Positions 51,019-60,192 of a DNA stretch of 64,000 nt are shown here, piece after piece. The stretch is taken from the NCBI RefSeq assembly GCF_001456025.1, contig NZ_LMTZ01000145.1, forward strand, positions 1 through 64,000, in the 5' to 3' direction. The notes below the pieces were generated by a model that worked only from the letters and a program-made list of their open reading frames with translations, made no database searches and was not told where the DNA came from. The DNA comes from Mastigocoleus testarum BC008. GTDB taxonomy: Bacteria > Cyanobacteriota > Cyanobacteriia > Cyanobacteriales > Nostocaceae. Numbering within the stretch: the first letter of the stretch is position 1; each line of letters opens with the position of its first letter. The position numbers were made by a program, and so were the translations under genes.

Positions 51019-52935
51019 ATGGTTAAATCCGCTCCTCCCGAGATTGCAAATCGTAAACCTTCCAAAATCGAAGGTATCAAAGAAAATAGTAATTTTTTAC
51101 GCGAACCTGTAGCAACTGAATTACTTGAAGATACAAACCGTTTTAGCGAAAAGGCAATTCAAATCCTCAAGTTTCACGGTTCTTATCAGCAGGATAACCG
51201 CGATAACCGAGTTAAGGGGCAGGAGAAAGATTACCAGTTTATGTTACGGACGCGCAGTCCGGGAGGATTTATTCCACCACAGCTATATTTGACTTTAGAT
51301 AAATTATCTAATGAATATGGCAACAATACGATGCGGGTCACAACTCGCCAAGGTTTTCAGCTACATGGAATCTTAAAGAAGAACCTGAAAGCAACAATCG
51401 CTGCCATTGTTAAAAGTATGGGTTCTACCTTAGGTGCTTGCGGCGACCTTAACCGTAATGTTATGGCACCACCTGCTCCATTTAAAAACCAACCCGAGTA
51501 TCAGTACGCTTGGGAATATGCAAATAATATTGCTGACTTGTTGACACCCCAAACAGGAGCTTATTACGAAATTTGGTTGGATGGGGAAAAAGCAATTAGT
51601 GGGGAAGAAGATCCAGAAATCAAAGCAGCAAGAGAACGTAACGGTAATGGTACTGTATTCCATGACAATCCGGAACCAATTTACGGCACCCACTACATGC
51701 CACGCAAATTTAAAATTTGTGTTACCGTCCCCGGTGATAATTCCGTAGATTTGTATACCCAAGATTTAACCTTGGTCGTCATAACCAACGATAAGGATGA
51801 ATTAGAAGGTTTTGACATCTTTGCAGGTGGTGGCTTAGGAAGAACTCATAATAAAGAAGAAACATTTGCTAGAGCCGCAGATCCTATCGGTTATGTTGCG
51901 AAAGAAGATGTATACGATTTAGTTAAAGCCGTTGTTGCAACCCAAAGAGATTATGGCGATCGCGTTAATCGCCGTCATGCCAGACTAAAATATCTAATTA
52001 ATGACTGGGGTGTAGAGAAATTCCAGTCTATGGTAGAAAAATATCTTGGCAAGCCATTAGAAGCATTTAAGCCCTTACCGGAATGGAAATACAAAGATTT
52101 TCTTGGTTGGAACGAACAAGGTGATGGTAAGTTATTTGTTGGAATTTCCATTGATAACGGACGGGTGAAAGACGAAGGTAGTTTTCAATTAAAAACAGCC
52201 GTACGAGAAATTGTTGAGCAGTTCAACTTACCGATTCGCCTCACACCAAATCATAACTTAATTTTCTACGACATCGATCCAGAAAATCAAATCGCAATTG
52301 AGAAAATACTCAAAGATAATGGTGTTAATAGCAACCCAGAAAAAGTTAATTCTTTAGTACGCTACGCAATGGCTTGTCCTGCATTACCAACCTGTGGTTT
52401 AGCTATTACCGAATCAGAAAGAGCAATACCCAGTATTTTGCAACGCATTGAAAAATTGCTGAATAAAGTTGGTTTAAAGAACGAGCATTTTGTGATTAGG
52501 ATGACAGGCTGTCCTAACGGTTGTGCCCGTCCTTACATGGCTGAACTTGGTTTTGTGGGTAGCGCTCCCGAAGCTTATCAAATTTGGTTGGGAGGTTCGC
52601 CGAATCAAACTCGTCTTGCAGAACCATACGTTAATAAACTCCCTATTAATGAATTAGAAAGTTTCCTCGAACCAATTTTTGTCTACTTTAGAAACTCTCG
52701 GGAACAAGAAGAAAGTTTTGGTGATTTTTGTGCTCGAGTAGGCTTTGATGAAATTCGCAAGTTCTCAGAAAATTACAAGCCTGAGACAAGTAATAATAAA
52801 CGCAAGCCCAGTCACAGAATAACTGTACGCAATGAGATTTACACCCATCTCAAAGAGATTGCTAATTCTCAGGGTAAGTCAATGACTGATTTAGTCAATG
52901 AAGCAGTCGTAGAATATTTGAACATTAAATGTTGA
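51019..52935 (+). CDS. sir: Ferredoxin-sulfite reductase with C-terminal ribbon-helix-helix-like tail
   Basis: It reduces sulfite to sulfide with six electrons from ferredoxin, in assimilatory sulfur metabolism. The 638 residues contain both half-repeats (FMLRTRSPGGFIPPQLYLTL, MRVTTRQGFQLHGIL) and the siroheme/4Fe-4S ligands Cys453, Cys459, Cys498 and Cys502 (MACPALPTCG, TGCPNGCARPYMAE). The RRHARLKYLI segment is also present. After the enzyme proper, residues ~592-638 (HRITVRNEIYTHLKEIANSQ, MTDLVNEAVVEYLN) read as a CopG/Arc-type ribbon-helix-helix. Plant chloroplast sulfite reductase binds DNA, so the tail is suggestive. Monocistronic. Confidence 0.96.
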   Translation: MVKSAPPEIANRKPSKIEGIKENSNFLREPVATELLEDTNRFSEKAIQILKFHGSYQQDNRDNRVKGQEKDYQFMLRTRSPGGFIPPQLYLTLDKLSNEYGNNTMRVTTRQGFQLHGILKKNLKATIAAIVKSMGSTLGACGDLNRNVMAPPAPFKNQPEYQYAWEYANNIADLLTPQTGAYYEIWLDGEKAISGEEDPEIKAARERNGNGTVFHDNPEPIYGTHYMPRKFKICVTVPGDNSVDLYTQDLTLVVITNDKDELEGFDIFAGGGLGRTHNKEETFARAADPIGYVAKEDVYDLVKAVVATQRDYGDRVNRRHARLKYLINDWGVEKFQSMVEKYLGKPLEAFKPLPEWKYKDFLGWNEQGDGKLFVGISIDNGRVKDEGSFQLKTAVREIVEQFNLPIRLTPNHNLIFYDIDPENQIAIEKILKDNGVNSNPEKVNSLVRYAMACPALPTCGLAITESERAIPSILQRIEKLLNKVGLKNEHFVIRMTGCPNGCARPYMAELGFVGSAPEAYQIWLGGSPNQTRLAEPYVNKLPINELESFLEPIFVYFRNSREQEESFGDFCARVGFDEIRKFSENYKPETSNNKRKPSHRITVRNEIYTHLKEIANSQGKSMTDLVNEAVVEYLNIKC

Positions 52936-53163
52936 TATATCTCCCTTGAAAGCTCTTTGCTAACAGCTTTTTGCTAACAACTTTCTGCTAAAATTTTTAA
53001 CTAGATTTTTTGGCAAAAAATATTACTATCTAGGGGCGCACTGCGGTGTGCCCCTAAAATTAAACCTAAAATTGAAAATCATACGCTTAAAAATCACAAA
53101 TCCTCTTTCCACACTCCTAAACTACCCACACTTCCCTCTCTTGAAATACCCTCCCAAGACTGC

Positions 53164-53946
53164 ATGAGACAACTGCAAAGGATTGCGATCGCACCATTCC
53201 AAAAACAACAAGAACAGATTGTACTGACAGCAAAACAAAAACATTATCTCTATCGCGTGCTGCGCTTAGGAGAGGGTAGTAAATTCATCGCCATGGATGG
53301 TGAGGGTCAATGGTGGTTAACACAACTTAGAGGCGAAGAAGCACGGGTATTAGAAAAACTAGAGGTCGAAAATCAAGAATTATCTATTTCAGTTACACTC
53401 ATCTCAGCTTTACCAAAAAATGGATTTGACGAGATAGTACGTTGTTGTACTGAATTGGGAGTAAGCTGTATTGCTCCAGTAATCAGTAAGAGAACTTTAC
53501 TTAAACCCAGCCCTCAAAAATTTCAACGCTGGCAAAAAATAGCTCAGGAAGCTTCTGAACAGTCAGAACGAACTTTTGTTCCTAATATTCTTGAGCCAGT
53601 AAACTTTGACCAAAGCTTATCATTGTTCCCAGATTCAGAAAACTCTGCCGCTCAACATAAAAAATATATTTGTACAGCCCGCAGTGATTCTCCTCACTTG
53701 CTAGCTTATATTTCCGGTCAAAAATATGCCATTGAGCAAGAAAAACCTTGTCAAATCTGGCTTGCAACTGGACCAGAAGGGGGATGGACAGAAAAAGAAA
53801 TAGAATTAGCAACTGAAGCTGGCTTTCAAACAGTTTCTTTGGGAAAAAGAATTTTAAGATCTGTGACTGCACCAATTTTTGCTTTATCTGTAGTAGCTGC
53901 TGCATTAGAATCTATTGCAATAGAAAATGTTGATGTTAAATTTTAG
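53164..53946 (+). CDS. rsmE: 16S rRNA (uracil-1498-N3)-methyltransferase
   Basis: A SPOUT-class enzyme that methylates U1498 of 16S rRNA with S-adenosylmethionine. The 260 residues have the N-terminal PUA-like part (QKHYLYRVLRLGEGSKFIAM) and the C-terminal knot. Motifs are ALPKNGFDEIVRCCTELGVS, KRTLLKPSPQKFQRWQKIAQ, EASEQSERTFVPNI, WLATGPEGGWTEKEIELATE and LGKRILRSVTAPIFALSVV. All binding-loop glycines are present. It is followed after 50 bases by a TPR gene on the same strand. Confidence 0.96.
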   Translation: MRQLQRIAIAPFQKQQEQIVLTAKQKHYLYRVLRLGEGSKFIAMDGEGQWWLTQLRGEEARVLEKLEVENQELSISVTLISALPKNGFDEIVRCCTELGVSCIAPVISKRTLLKPSPQKFQRWQKIAQEASEQSERTFVPNILEPVNFDQSLSLFPDSENSAAQHKKYICTARSDSPHLLAYISGQKYAIEQEKPCQIWLATGPEGGWTEKEIELATEAGFQTVSLGKRILRSVTAPIFALSVVAAALESIAIENVDVKF

Positions 53947-53996
53947 GCATATCATCTAATATCTATCTATAAACCAGCTATTTTGGTGCTAAGAGT

Positions 53997-55070
53997 ATGA
54001 TAAAGCAAGTTACTGACGCATTCAAAACCAAAGATTATCGTACCGCAGCTAAATTAATCAAAAAACTTCTCAAAGAGTCACCAGAAGATCCTTGGGTACT
54101 TTTTCACTTGGGACAACTGTATGAAGTCACAGAGAAATACCAAGAAGCAGAAAAGGTTTATCGACAATTACTCAGACATACAGTGGGTGCGAAAATAGTT
54201 ATTGCTGCTCGTGAAGCCTTACAAAGGCTAGAAAAAATTCGGGAACAAAAAAGAAAAGAAGCCATAGCTGAAGCTACATCTAAGCCAGATAACACCGAAC
54301 AAGGAGTATTAGTCTTAGAAGCTCTCAGCAACGAAATAAAAACTCAAGCAGCGCAAAAATTTGCTCAAATCATGCAAATAGATGCTTATAGTGCCAGATT
54401 ATTATTACCGAGTCGTGGATGGCGCTTATACCGTAGCGGGATGGTGGGAGAATTAAAATTTTATGGTCAACAATTATTGAATGCCACAATACCTTGTTTT
54501 TGGGCAAAACTAACAGATATTCAGAAAATACAAGTTTTTCAAGTTAATTATTTTACTCAATTAGATTCAAAAGCTACTGTTGTTTGTCGTGATCGAGAAA
54601 ATCAACTTGGTTCCCTTAGTTTTGATTGGTCAGAAGTCAAACAATGTGTTAAGGGGCTATTACCAGTCTTTGAAGAGGTTGTAGATCGAGATGTGCGGGG
54701 TAAATTGGAACGCAAAACTCAAACTCAGGATTATTTTCAATTTTATGATTTACACCTTCCCAACCGAAATTGTATTTTGCGACTTTATGATAATGGCTAT
54801 GAATATCAACAAGGCATAAATATAGCTCCTCAAAACAGCCAAAATACAATTAGAATCAACTGGAATAATTTACTTACATCTCTGGAAAAAAAATTACAGA
54901 AGATTCAAATTTGTTCAGATTTTAATACCTTTGCAGAAAATATACTTGACCGAGCAGAATTACTAAATAAAATTCAGCCCCACATAAATTTAATCAGGCG
55001 GGAAAAAACTAATTGGGATGCAGCATTTCAGTTATATAGTGGATTAGCTTTTGTTAAAAACTCTCAGTAA
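53997..55070 (+). CDS. TPR protein of unknown function
   Basis: The 357 residues start with two TPR units (DAFKTKDYRTAAKLIKKLLK, WVLFHLGQLYEVTEKYQEAE). A basic coil follows (EKIREQKRKEAIAEA), then a ~230-residue region with LLLPSRGWRLYRSGMVGELK, SLSFDWSEVKQCVKGLLPVF and DYFQFYDLHLPNRNCILRLY. I do not recognise that C-terminal domain by name, although it recurs in cyanobacteria to my knowledge. No signal or membrane segment is visible. Same strand as rsmE and possibly co-transcribed. Confidence 0.87.
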   Translation: MIKQVTDAFKTKDYRTAAKLIKKLLKESPEDPWVLFHLGQLYEVTEKYQEAEKVYRQLLRHTVGAKIVIAAREALQRLEKIREQKRKEAIAEATSKPDNTEQGVLVLEALSNEIKTQAAQKFAQIMQIDAYSARLLLPSRGWRLYRSGMVGELKFYGQQLLNATIPCFWAKLTDIQKIQVFQVNYFTQLDSKATVVCRDRENQLGSLSFDWSEVKQCVKGLLPVFEEVVDRDVRGKLERKTQTQDYFQFYDLHLPNRNCILRLYDNGYEYQQGINIAPQNSQNTIRINWNNLLTSLEKKLQKIQICSDFNTFAENILDRAELLNKIQPHINLIRREKTNWDAAFQLYSGLAFVKNSQ

Positions 55071-55486
55071 TATAAATGTTGCTGAAGAAATATTTTACTA
55101 AATAAGTAAGTAGGCGAAAAAAAAGTAAACTATGTAAATAAATATAAAATATCTGTATTTGGTTAGTAGTCGCGCTTTAGCGCTAAAGCGCTATTACAAA
55201 CAAGTTATGATTTTTCTTACTAACGTACTTAAATAATTTTCAAAGGTTAGCCTTGAATATTCAATTTAATTTAATTTAATTTAATTTAATTTAAGGATTT
55301 AATGTCAGCAGGAGCATCAACTATTTCAAATTAGTTATTAAATCCTTTGAAAGCACTTGCTATGATTAATAAATATTCTCCGCCGAGTTAATCTGACTAT
55401 AACAACAGTACCGAAAACCAGTATTAATAAAAATGAAATTATTTTTCCTATAAATTTATAGTTAGTTAATATTTACTATATTTTTC
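55071..55486. other. 416-base spacer with palindrome and AATTT tandem repeats
   Basis: Contains the perfect 20-base palindrome GCGCTTTAGCGCTAAAGCGC (55172-55191), a dispersed cyanobacterial repeat, and six AATTT units (about 55263-55294). No frame or clear terminator for the convergent flanking genes. Confidence 0.7.
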
Positions 55487-56137
55487 TTATTCCCAATATG
55501 CTTCCCAATCGTGCTTGAATGCTTGTTGCAATCTCCGCATATAATCATTAGTTTTGACTTTTACCATCCATAAATTATCTGGGTCGCTACCTCCCTTACA
55601 CACAACACCTTCATTAACACTATATTTTCCTTGGCGAACATCATCAATAAACTTGCCAGTGAGCTTACCACGATAAATAACTCGTGGAATCTTTAGCTCA
55701 CTAAAGTCCTGGACAAATCGGTCGGGCATAATAATATTTTTATCAACTTGTACATCAAAGAGAATGATTTGTTTTGGATCCTCCTTTCTGTGCATTCCCG
55801 CAAATGAGTTAGAACCAAAAAACTCTGTAAATACGGTAATTTCAGGATAGCGATATTGCTGATTTTGTCGAAATATATCTTCTAACTGGCTCGCAAAGTC
55901 TTTTTTGAATATGTCAGGAGCTTCTTCTAAACCTGGATGGGCATTATTGAATTCTGCAATACCCATATCATCTAAGTCAAACCTGTTACGACGGGTACCA
56001 AAAGCATACCACCCAAGTTCAGTTTCCCATACCCAATGGAGATTAGTACCATCATATTTCTCAAAAGCTATACATTTCTTTAGAGGACAGTTTTTACTGT
56101 CTGGAATTTTGGGATAGGCAAGCTCTATTCGTGTCAT
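55487..56137 (-). CDS. RNA ligase-family nucleotidyltransferase (Rnl2-like)
   Basis: A putative ATP-dependent RNA (or nick) ligase of 216 residues from the ATG at 56137 (MTRIELAYPKI). Covalent nucleotidyltransferase motifs are visible in order: motif I FEKYDGTN with the adenylated Lys27, motif III-like VFTEFFGSNSFAG, motif IV NEGVVCKG and motif V MVKVKT. It is shorter than T4 Rnl2 (334) and lacks a C-terminal domain. An ATG at 56188 would add an unconvincing 17-residue stub. No tRNA, kinase/phosphatase or RtcB partner is nearby. RNA repair is the default inference. Confidence 0.82.
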   Translation of the reverse strand: MTRIELAYPKIPDSKNCPLKKCIAFEKYDGTNLHWVWETELGWYAFGTRRNRFDLDDMGIAEFNNAHPGLEEAPDIFKKDFASQLEDIFRQNQQYRYPEITVFTEFFGSNSFAGMHRKEDPKQIILFDVQVDKNIIMPDRFVQDFSELKIPRVIYRGKLTGKFIDDVRQGKYSVNEGVVCKGGSDPDNLWMVKVKTNDYMRRLQQAFKHDWEAYWE

Positions 56138-56262
56138 CTCAATACCAACAGAGTTACAATCAGCTTTTGAATTACGATTGTAACACATTGTATGACTTGA
56201 TATTTCTAAGTTTTATAAAAAACCATCAGAGTATTGGGAAAAAGATTTATTTGGCTAAACAT

Positions 56263-56292
56263 AAAAACCCGGTCACTTAAGTAACCAGGCTT
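56263..56292 (-). terminator. Terminator for the minus-strand unknown gene
   Basis: On the minus strand GCCTGGTTACTT and AAGTGACCGGG fold into an imperfect hairpin followed by TTTTT. It lies 130 bases after the stop of the 161-residue gene and before the RNA ligase start, so the two genes are probably separate units. Confidence 0.6.
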
Positions 56293-56422
56293 CCCTCATC
56301 ATAAATTTTGTTTTTAATGATGGTTTCAGCTCTAAATCTATGAAATACAGATTTTTTACCATCAATATTTAAGTTTTTAAAGCTGAATTAAATATACTCA
56401 GTTCTACAAACAATAAACCCAA

Positions 56423-56908
56423 CTATTTAACAATAGGAGTTTTGACGGTACGCGCCATTTCCAAAAAGGAATTCATATTTGCCCCAGGACGTCGTCGACC
56501 ATTTGTACTATTTGGCATCAAATATTTTGTTGAAAAGTTAGTTTCCACAGGTTCCTGTGGCTTAACAGTTCGAGCAGGTGCAGTAGAAGTAGTCTGTGGC
56601 GAATTTTCTGACTGAGATTTTTTCGCCTTTTCTGCTTTTCTCCGCTCTTTAATTGATACTTTCTTAGATTTTGGCTCAGCTTCTTTCTTTTCTGCAGTGT
56701 TGCCATTAGATGCAGATGTGTCTGGAGCTACACTAGTTTCTGCAGTTGGTTTTACAGGTGCTACACCATTTGATGACTCTGGCTGTGACTTAGCTACCTT
56801 TGAAGTTGCTGGAGACTTTACTTCATCTTCCTTCAATTCTAAGTAGTAACCATTATCTTTATTTTTTCCTGGAAGAATTCCAGTAACTAAATCTAAAATT
56901 TTACTCAT
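56423..56908 (-). CDS. Low-complexity hypothetical protein
   Basis: A 161-residue protein with a defined N-terminus (MSKILDLVTGILPGKNKDNG, then YYLELKEDE), a long disordered middle rich in Pro, Ser, Thr, Lys and Glu (SIKERRKAEKAKKS), and a short conserved-looking end (NGRRRPGANMNSFLEMARTV). No membrane segment. The two structured ends with a disordered linker suggest a tether between two partners (inference). Its own terminator follows. Confidence 0.8.
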   Translation of the reverse strand: MSKILDLVTGILPGKNKDNGYYLELKEDEVKSPATSKVAKSQPESSNGVAPVKPTAETSVAPDTSASNGNTAEKKEAEPKSKKVSIKERRKAEKAKKSQSENSPQTTSTAPARTVKPQEPVETNFSTKYLMPNSTNGRRRPGANMNSFLEMARTVKTPIVK

Positions 56909-57443
56909 CAGAGATTCTCCTACCCTCTAAACCTAAAGAACCCACCATAATTATGAAAAAAATTATGGAACAATGTTACCTTTTATCAAGAATCCACCCA
57001 CTAACCCATTTTCTACGACACCCAGCTTGGATGACAACTGTTGACTAATTAAAAAATAGTCAGAGTTCATCTGTAGATAGCGATCTAAGTATGGAGTAAA
57101 AATTGCTAAACTTCCCAGTCTAGGAATTTATAACCCGTACATATACAGATTTAATTATTAAATTTCCTAGTGGCTCTGAGCAAGATTATGAAAGGTTCCT
57201 TAACAAAAGTTAACTGTTACTTTTGTTATCTCCGTATTGATATTTATTCAGTTGTCTAAAAGTAGTCATTCAGTTGTCAATGAAAATTTAATCGAACTGC
57301 TTCAGAGTTACAGCTGCAGAAGTACAATTCAAATAGAAAAATATTAAATTCTTGGATTAACATCAATTTCGTCTAAAACTGCTTAAGTATTAAGATGTTA
57401 AGCAGTTAACTTTAACTCTGTTTAAGTAAGTGTAATTATCTAA
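56909..57443. other. 535-base AT-rich spacer between divergent genes
   Basis: Holds the promoters of the low-complexity gene and the lipase. Repeated GTTAACTGTTACTTTTGTTA-like stretches near 57204-57225 and TTCAGTTGTC twice (57248 and 57270) are the only patterns. No frame. Confidence 0.5.
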
Positions 57444-58070
57444 ATGAATACTGGACAAAAGCAACGCAATCCTGTATTGCTTGTGCATGGAATTTGGGAC
57501 ACGGGTAAAGTTTTCCGCAAAATGAGTTCTTACTTAAAGCAACAGGGTCGTGATGTATACGATGTTGACCTAGTACCAAATAATGGTGATGCTGCTTTAG
57601 AAGAATTAGCACAACAGCTAGCCAATCATATCAAAACTAATTTTAATTCAGATCGAGCTTTAGACTTAGTCGGCTTTAGCATGGGGGGAATAGTTAGCCG
57701 ATATTACGTACAAAGGTTAGGGGGGATTAAACGCGTACAAAAATTTATTACTATTTCATCGCCACATTATGGTACGCGGGTTGCTTATCTATCACAACGT
57801 CCGGGTGCTAAACAAATGCGTCCTGAAAGTACATTTTTGAATGACTTAAACCAGGATATGTCGATATTAAAACAAGTAGATTACACCTCAATCTGGACCC
57901 CCCTGGATATGATGATTGTTCCTGCAAATAGCTCCAAAATGCCTGTAGGGAAAGAAATTGTCATACCAGTATTACTTCATGCTTGGATGTTAATTGATTC
58001 CAGAAGTTTAGCCGCAGTTGCAGAGGTTTTGAGTGGGGTTAGGAATTGGCGACTGGGGATTGGGGATTAG
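57444..58070 (+). CDS. Lipase/esterase, alpha/beta hydrolase
   Basis: The protein has 208 residues. The oxyanion strand NPVLLVHGIWDTG (9-21) and nucleophile elbow GFSMGG with Ser79 are clear. A His in PVLLHAWML near the end is the likely catalytic base. It belongs to the short triacylglycerol-lipase-type hydrolases; no signal peptide, so cytoplasmic or membrane-associated. Its last residues (RNWRLGIGD) are encoded by an STRR heptamer array that continues past the stop, so the original C-terminus was probably overwritten. Confidence 0.9.
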   Translation: MNTGQKQRNPVLLVHGIWDTGKVFRKMSSYLKQQGRDVYDVDLVPNNGDAALEELAQQLANHIKTNFNSDRALDLVGFSMGGIVSRYYVQRLGGIKRVQKFITISSPHYGTRVAYLSQRPGAKQMRPESTFLNDLNQDMSILKQVDYTSIWTPLDMMIVPANSSKMPVGKEIVIPVLLHAWMLIDSRSLAAVAEVLSGVRNWRLGIGD

Positions 58071-58105
58071 CGACTGGGGATTAGCGACTGGGGATTGGGA
58101 TAATA
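58031..58105. repeat. STRR array overlapping the lipase C-terminus
   Basis: GGGGATT/AGCGACT/GGGGATT heptamers begin inside the last ten codons of the lipase gene and run 35 bases beyond its stop. Confidence 0.75.
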
Positions 58106-58403
58106 CTGAAAATTAAGCTGTCGTGCATTTTTAATGCACAACAGCAAGTTATTAGCGCCTAGCGCAGCGTACCGTAGGTATTGCGTGTCCGTAGGACATA
58201 AGTAAAAAGTCATTAGCGTAGCGTGTCCGTAGGACATAATTGAAGAAAGTTTGAGGCTTCGCTATCGAATTGAATAATATACAAATTAGATGCGTAACAA
58301 CTTATTGAATTATTACTCATTACTTATTACTCATTACTCGGTATTGGTTAATAGATAATTGATATAGCTTTTTGCGCATAAATATTTTTTTGACGTTAAA
58401 GCA
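58071..58403. other. 333-base repeat-filled spacer
   Basis: After the STRR tail it contains two direct copies of GCGTGTCCGTAGGACATAA (58183-58201 and 58221-58239), each with an inner TGTCC/GGACA palindrome, and TTACTCA heptamers near 58311-58340. Noncoding. Confidence 0.7.
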
Positions 58404-58838
58404 ATGCAACAGCAAACAATATTCCATCTTGCATTTCCTGTTACTAATATTGCCAAAGCTAAAACTTACTATGTTGATGGTTTAGGCTGTATTCCCGGAC
58501 GAGAAAGTCGTCACGCCTTAATCTTAAATCTGCATGGGCATCAAATTGTTGCTCACCTGACTAAAGAGCCACTCTCGCCACAACGGAATATTTACCCCAG
58601 ACACTTTGGAATTGTTTTTACTCTGGAGCAAGATTGGGAAAATTTATTGGTAAGAGCAAAAAAACAGGAATTACTTTTTCGGGAAGAGCCCAAAGACCGC
58701 TTTCTCGAGTCACCTTTAGAGCATCGTACTTTTTTTCTGGAAGATCCGTTTTATAACCTAATGGAATTTAAATACTACCGCCATCCAGAAGCAATTTTTG
58801 CCAGCGCCCAATTTACCCAAGTTGGTGATAGAGATTAG
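58404..58838 (+). CDS. VOC (glyoxalase/dioxygenase-fold) family protein
   Basis: A cytoplasmic protein of 144 residues. Two beta-alpha-beta-beta-beta modules are visible: IFHLAFPVTNIAKAKTYYVD, HQIVAHL, HFGIVFTLEQDWENLL and FFLEDPFYNLMEFKYYRHPE. Candidate metal ligands are the early His, His of RHFGIVF and Glu of LMEFKYY, as in dioxygenase-type VOC proteins. Substrate unknown. Single gene. Confidence 0.9.
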   Translation: MQQQTIFHLAFPVTNIAKAKTYYVDGLGCIPGRESRHALILNLHGHQIVAHLTKEPLSPQRNIYPRHFGIVFTLEQDWENLLVRAKKQELLFREEPKDRFLESPLEHRTFFLEDPFYNLMEFKYYRHPEAIFASAQFTQVGDRD

Positions 58839-59075
58839 TTTTTTTGTCTTATCAGTTTATGGCTAACGCCACGCCCTTACGGGCTACAGTTATCAGTTAC
58901 CAGTTAACAGTGAATTGTGAACTTATACCCAATCCCTATATGCCGCAAGGCGGCACGCAGTGCTATCCCCAGTCGCAAGTCGCAAGTCGCCAATCCCTAA
59001 TCCCCAACAATTGACTCCAACGATAAGATAAGGATATATATTTGTTGCGATTTGTATATCGACTTATTATTTGCC
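58839..59075. repeat. Repeat-rich spacer before the ABC exporter
   Basis: Contains GGCTAACGCCACGCCCTTAC-type repeat DNA (58861-58880), GCC-GCAA-GGC (58942-58951) and AGTCGCA heptamers leading into CCCTAATCCCC units (58973-59009). Confidence 0.65.
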
Positions 59076-60095
59076 ATGCCCCCTGCCGTTTTAATTAAAA
59101 GTCTCCAAAAAAAATACGGCAATGTTGAAGCCGTTAAGGATGTTTCTTTCGAAATCCAGCCAGGTGAAATCTTTGGCTTATTAGGTCCTAACGGTGCAGG
59201 CAAAACTACAACATTACGTATTTTATGCACTCTCACAACACCTGATGCAGGTAAAGTTGAGGTATCTGGAATTTCCGTAACAGACAATCCCAAGCAAGCA
59301 AGAAAAAGACTTGGTTATGTCGCACAAGAAGTAGCTTTAGATAAAGTACTTACTGGAAGGGAATTACTACAACTCCAAGCCGCACTTTATCATTTACCCC
59401 ATTCAGCTAAAAAACAGCGTATTGACACCGTATTAAAGTTACTTGGGTTACAGGAGTATGCCGATAAAAAAACTGGTACCTACTCCGGTGGTTTACGCAA
59501 ACGTTTGGATTTAGCTGCAGGTTTGCTGCATGCACCAGATGTTTTAGTTTTGGACGAACCTACTGTAGGTCTGGATATAGAAAGCCGTTTTGTTGTGTGG
59601 GAATTTCTCCGACAATTACGTAAAGCTGGAACCACAGTATTAATTACCAGCCATTACCTAGAAGAAATTGATGCTTTAGCTGACCGAGTTGCAATCATTG
59701 ACCAGGGAACAGTCATTGCAACTGGAACACCATCGGAATTAAAGGACAAACTAGGAGGCGATCGCGTTACTCTAAGAATTCGGGAATTTTCTCCTGTAGA
59801 AGAAGCAGAAAAAGCTAAAAGCTTACTAGAATCTCTACCTTTCGTTCAAGAAATAATTATCAACACTGCCCAAGGAAATTCTTTAAATTTAGTTGTTACA
59901 CCACAAAGTGACGCTCTAATTAGTATTCAAAAGGAATTAAATTCTGCAGGTTTACCGACTTTCGGAATTGCCCAATCCCGTCCCAGTTTAGATGATGTAT
60001 ATTTAGCTGCAACTGGACGTACTCTAATGGATGCCGAAATCGCTGCAGCTAGTAACCGCGATCCAAAAGCTGAACGTAAACAAAATATGAGATAG
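59076..60095 (+). CDS. ABC-2 type exporter, ATP-binding subunit (DrrA-like)
   Basis: This is the ATPase of a two-gene exporter of the daunorubicin-resistance type. From the ATG at 59076 (MPPAVLIKSLQKKYG) it has 339 residues. Landmarks are Walker A GPNGAGKT (37-44), Q-loop YVAQEVALDKVLTGRELL, signature YSGGLRKRLDLA, Walker B VLVLDEPTVGLD and H-loop ITSHYLEEIDALAD. The C-terminal extension with GRTLMDAEIAA is typical of DrrA-like proteins. An upstream TTG is a poorer start. The permease gene follows after 97 bases, with STRR repeats inserted between them. Confidence 0.95.
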   Translation: MPPAVLIKSLQKKYGNVEAVKDVSFEIQPGEIFGLLGPNGAGKTTTLRILCTLTTPDAGKVEVSGISVTDNPKQARKRLGYVAQEVALDKVLTGRELLQLQAALYHLPHSAKKQRIDTVLKLLGLQEYADKKTGTYSGGLRKRLDLAAGLLHAPDVLVLDEPTVGLDIESRFVVWEFLRQLRKAGTTVLITSHYLEEIDALADRVAIIDQGTVIATGTPSELKDKLGGDRVTLRIREFSPVEEAEKAKSLLESLPFVQEIIINTAQGNSLNLVVTPQSDALISIQKELNSAGLPTFGIAQSRPSLDDVYLAATGRTLMDAEIAAASNRDPKAERKQNMR

Positions 60096-60109
60096 GAGTC
60101 AGTTAACAG

Positions 60110-60186
60110 TTAATTGTAATTTACACCTAATCGCTAGTCGCTAATCCCTAATCCCCAATCCCTAATCCCTAGTCCCCAATCCCCAA
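60110..60186. repeat. STRR array between exporter genes
   Basis: TCGCTAG/TCCCTAA/TCCCCAA heptamers occupy nearly all of the 97-base gap between the ATPase and permease genes and end six bases before the permease ATG. Confidence 0.8.
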
Positions 60187-60192
60187 AACATT

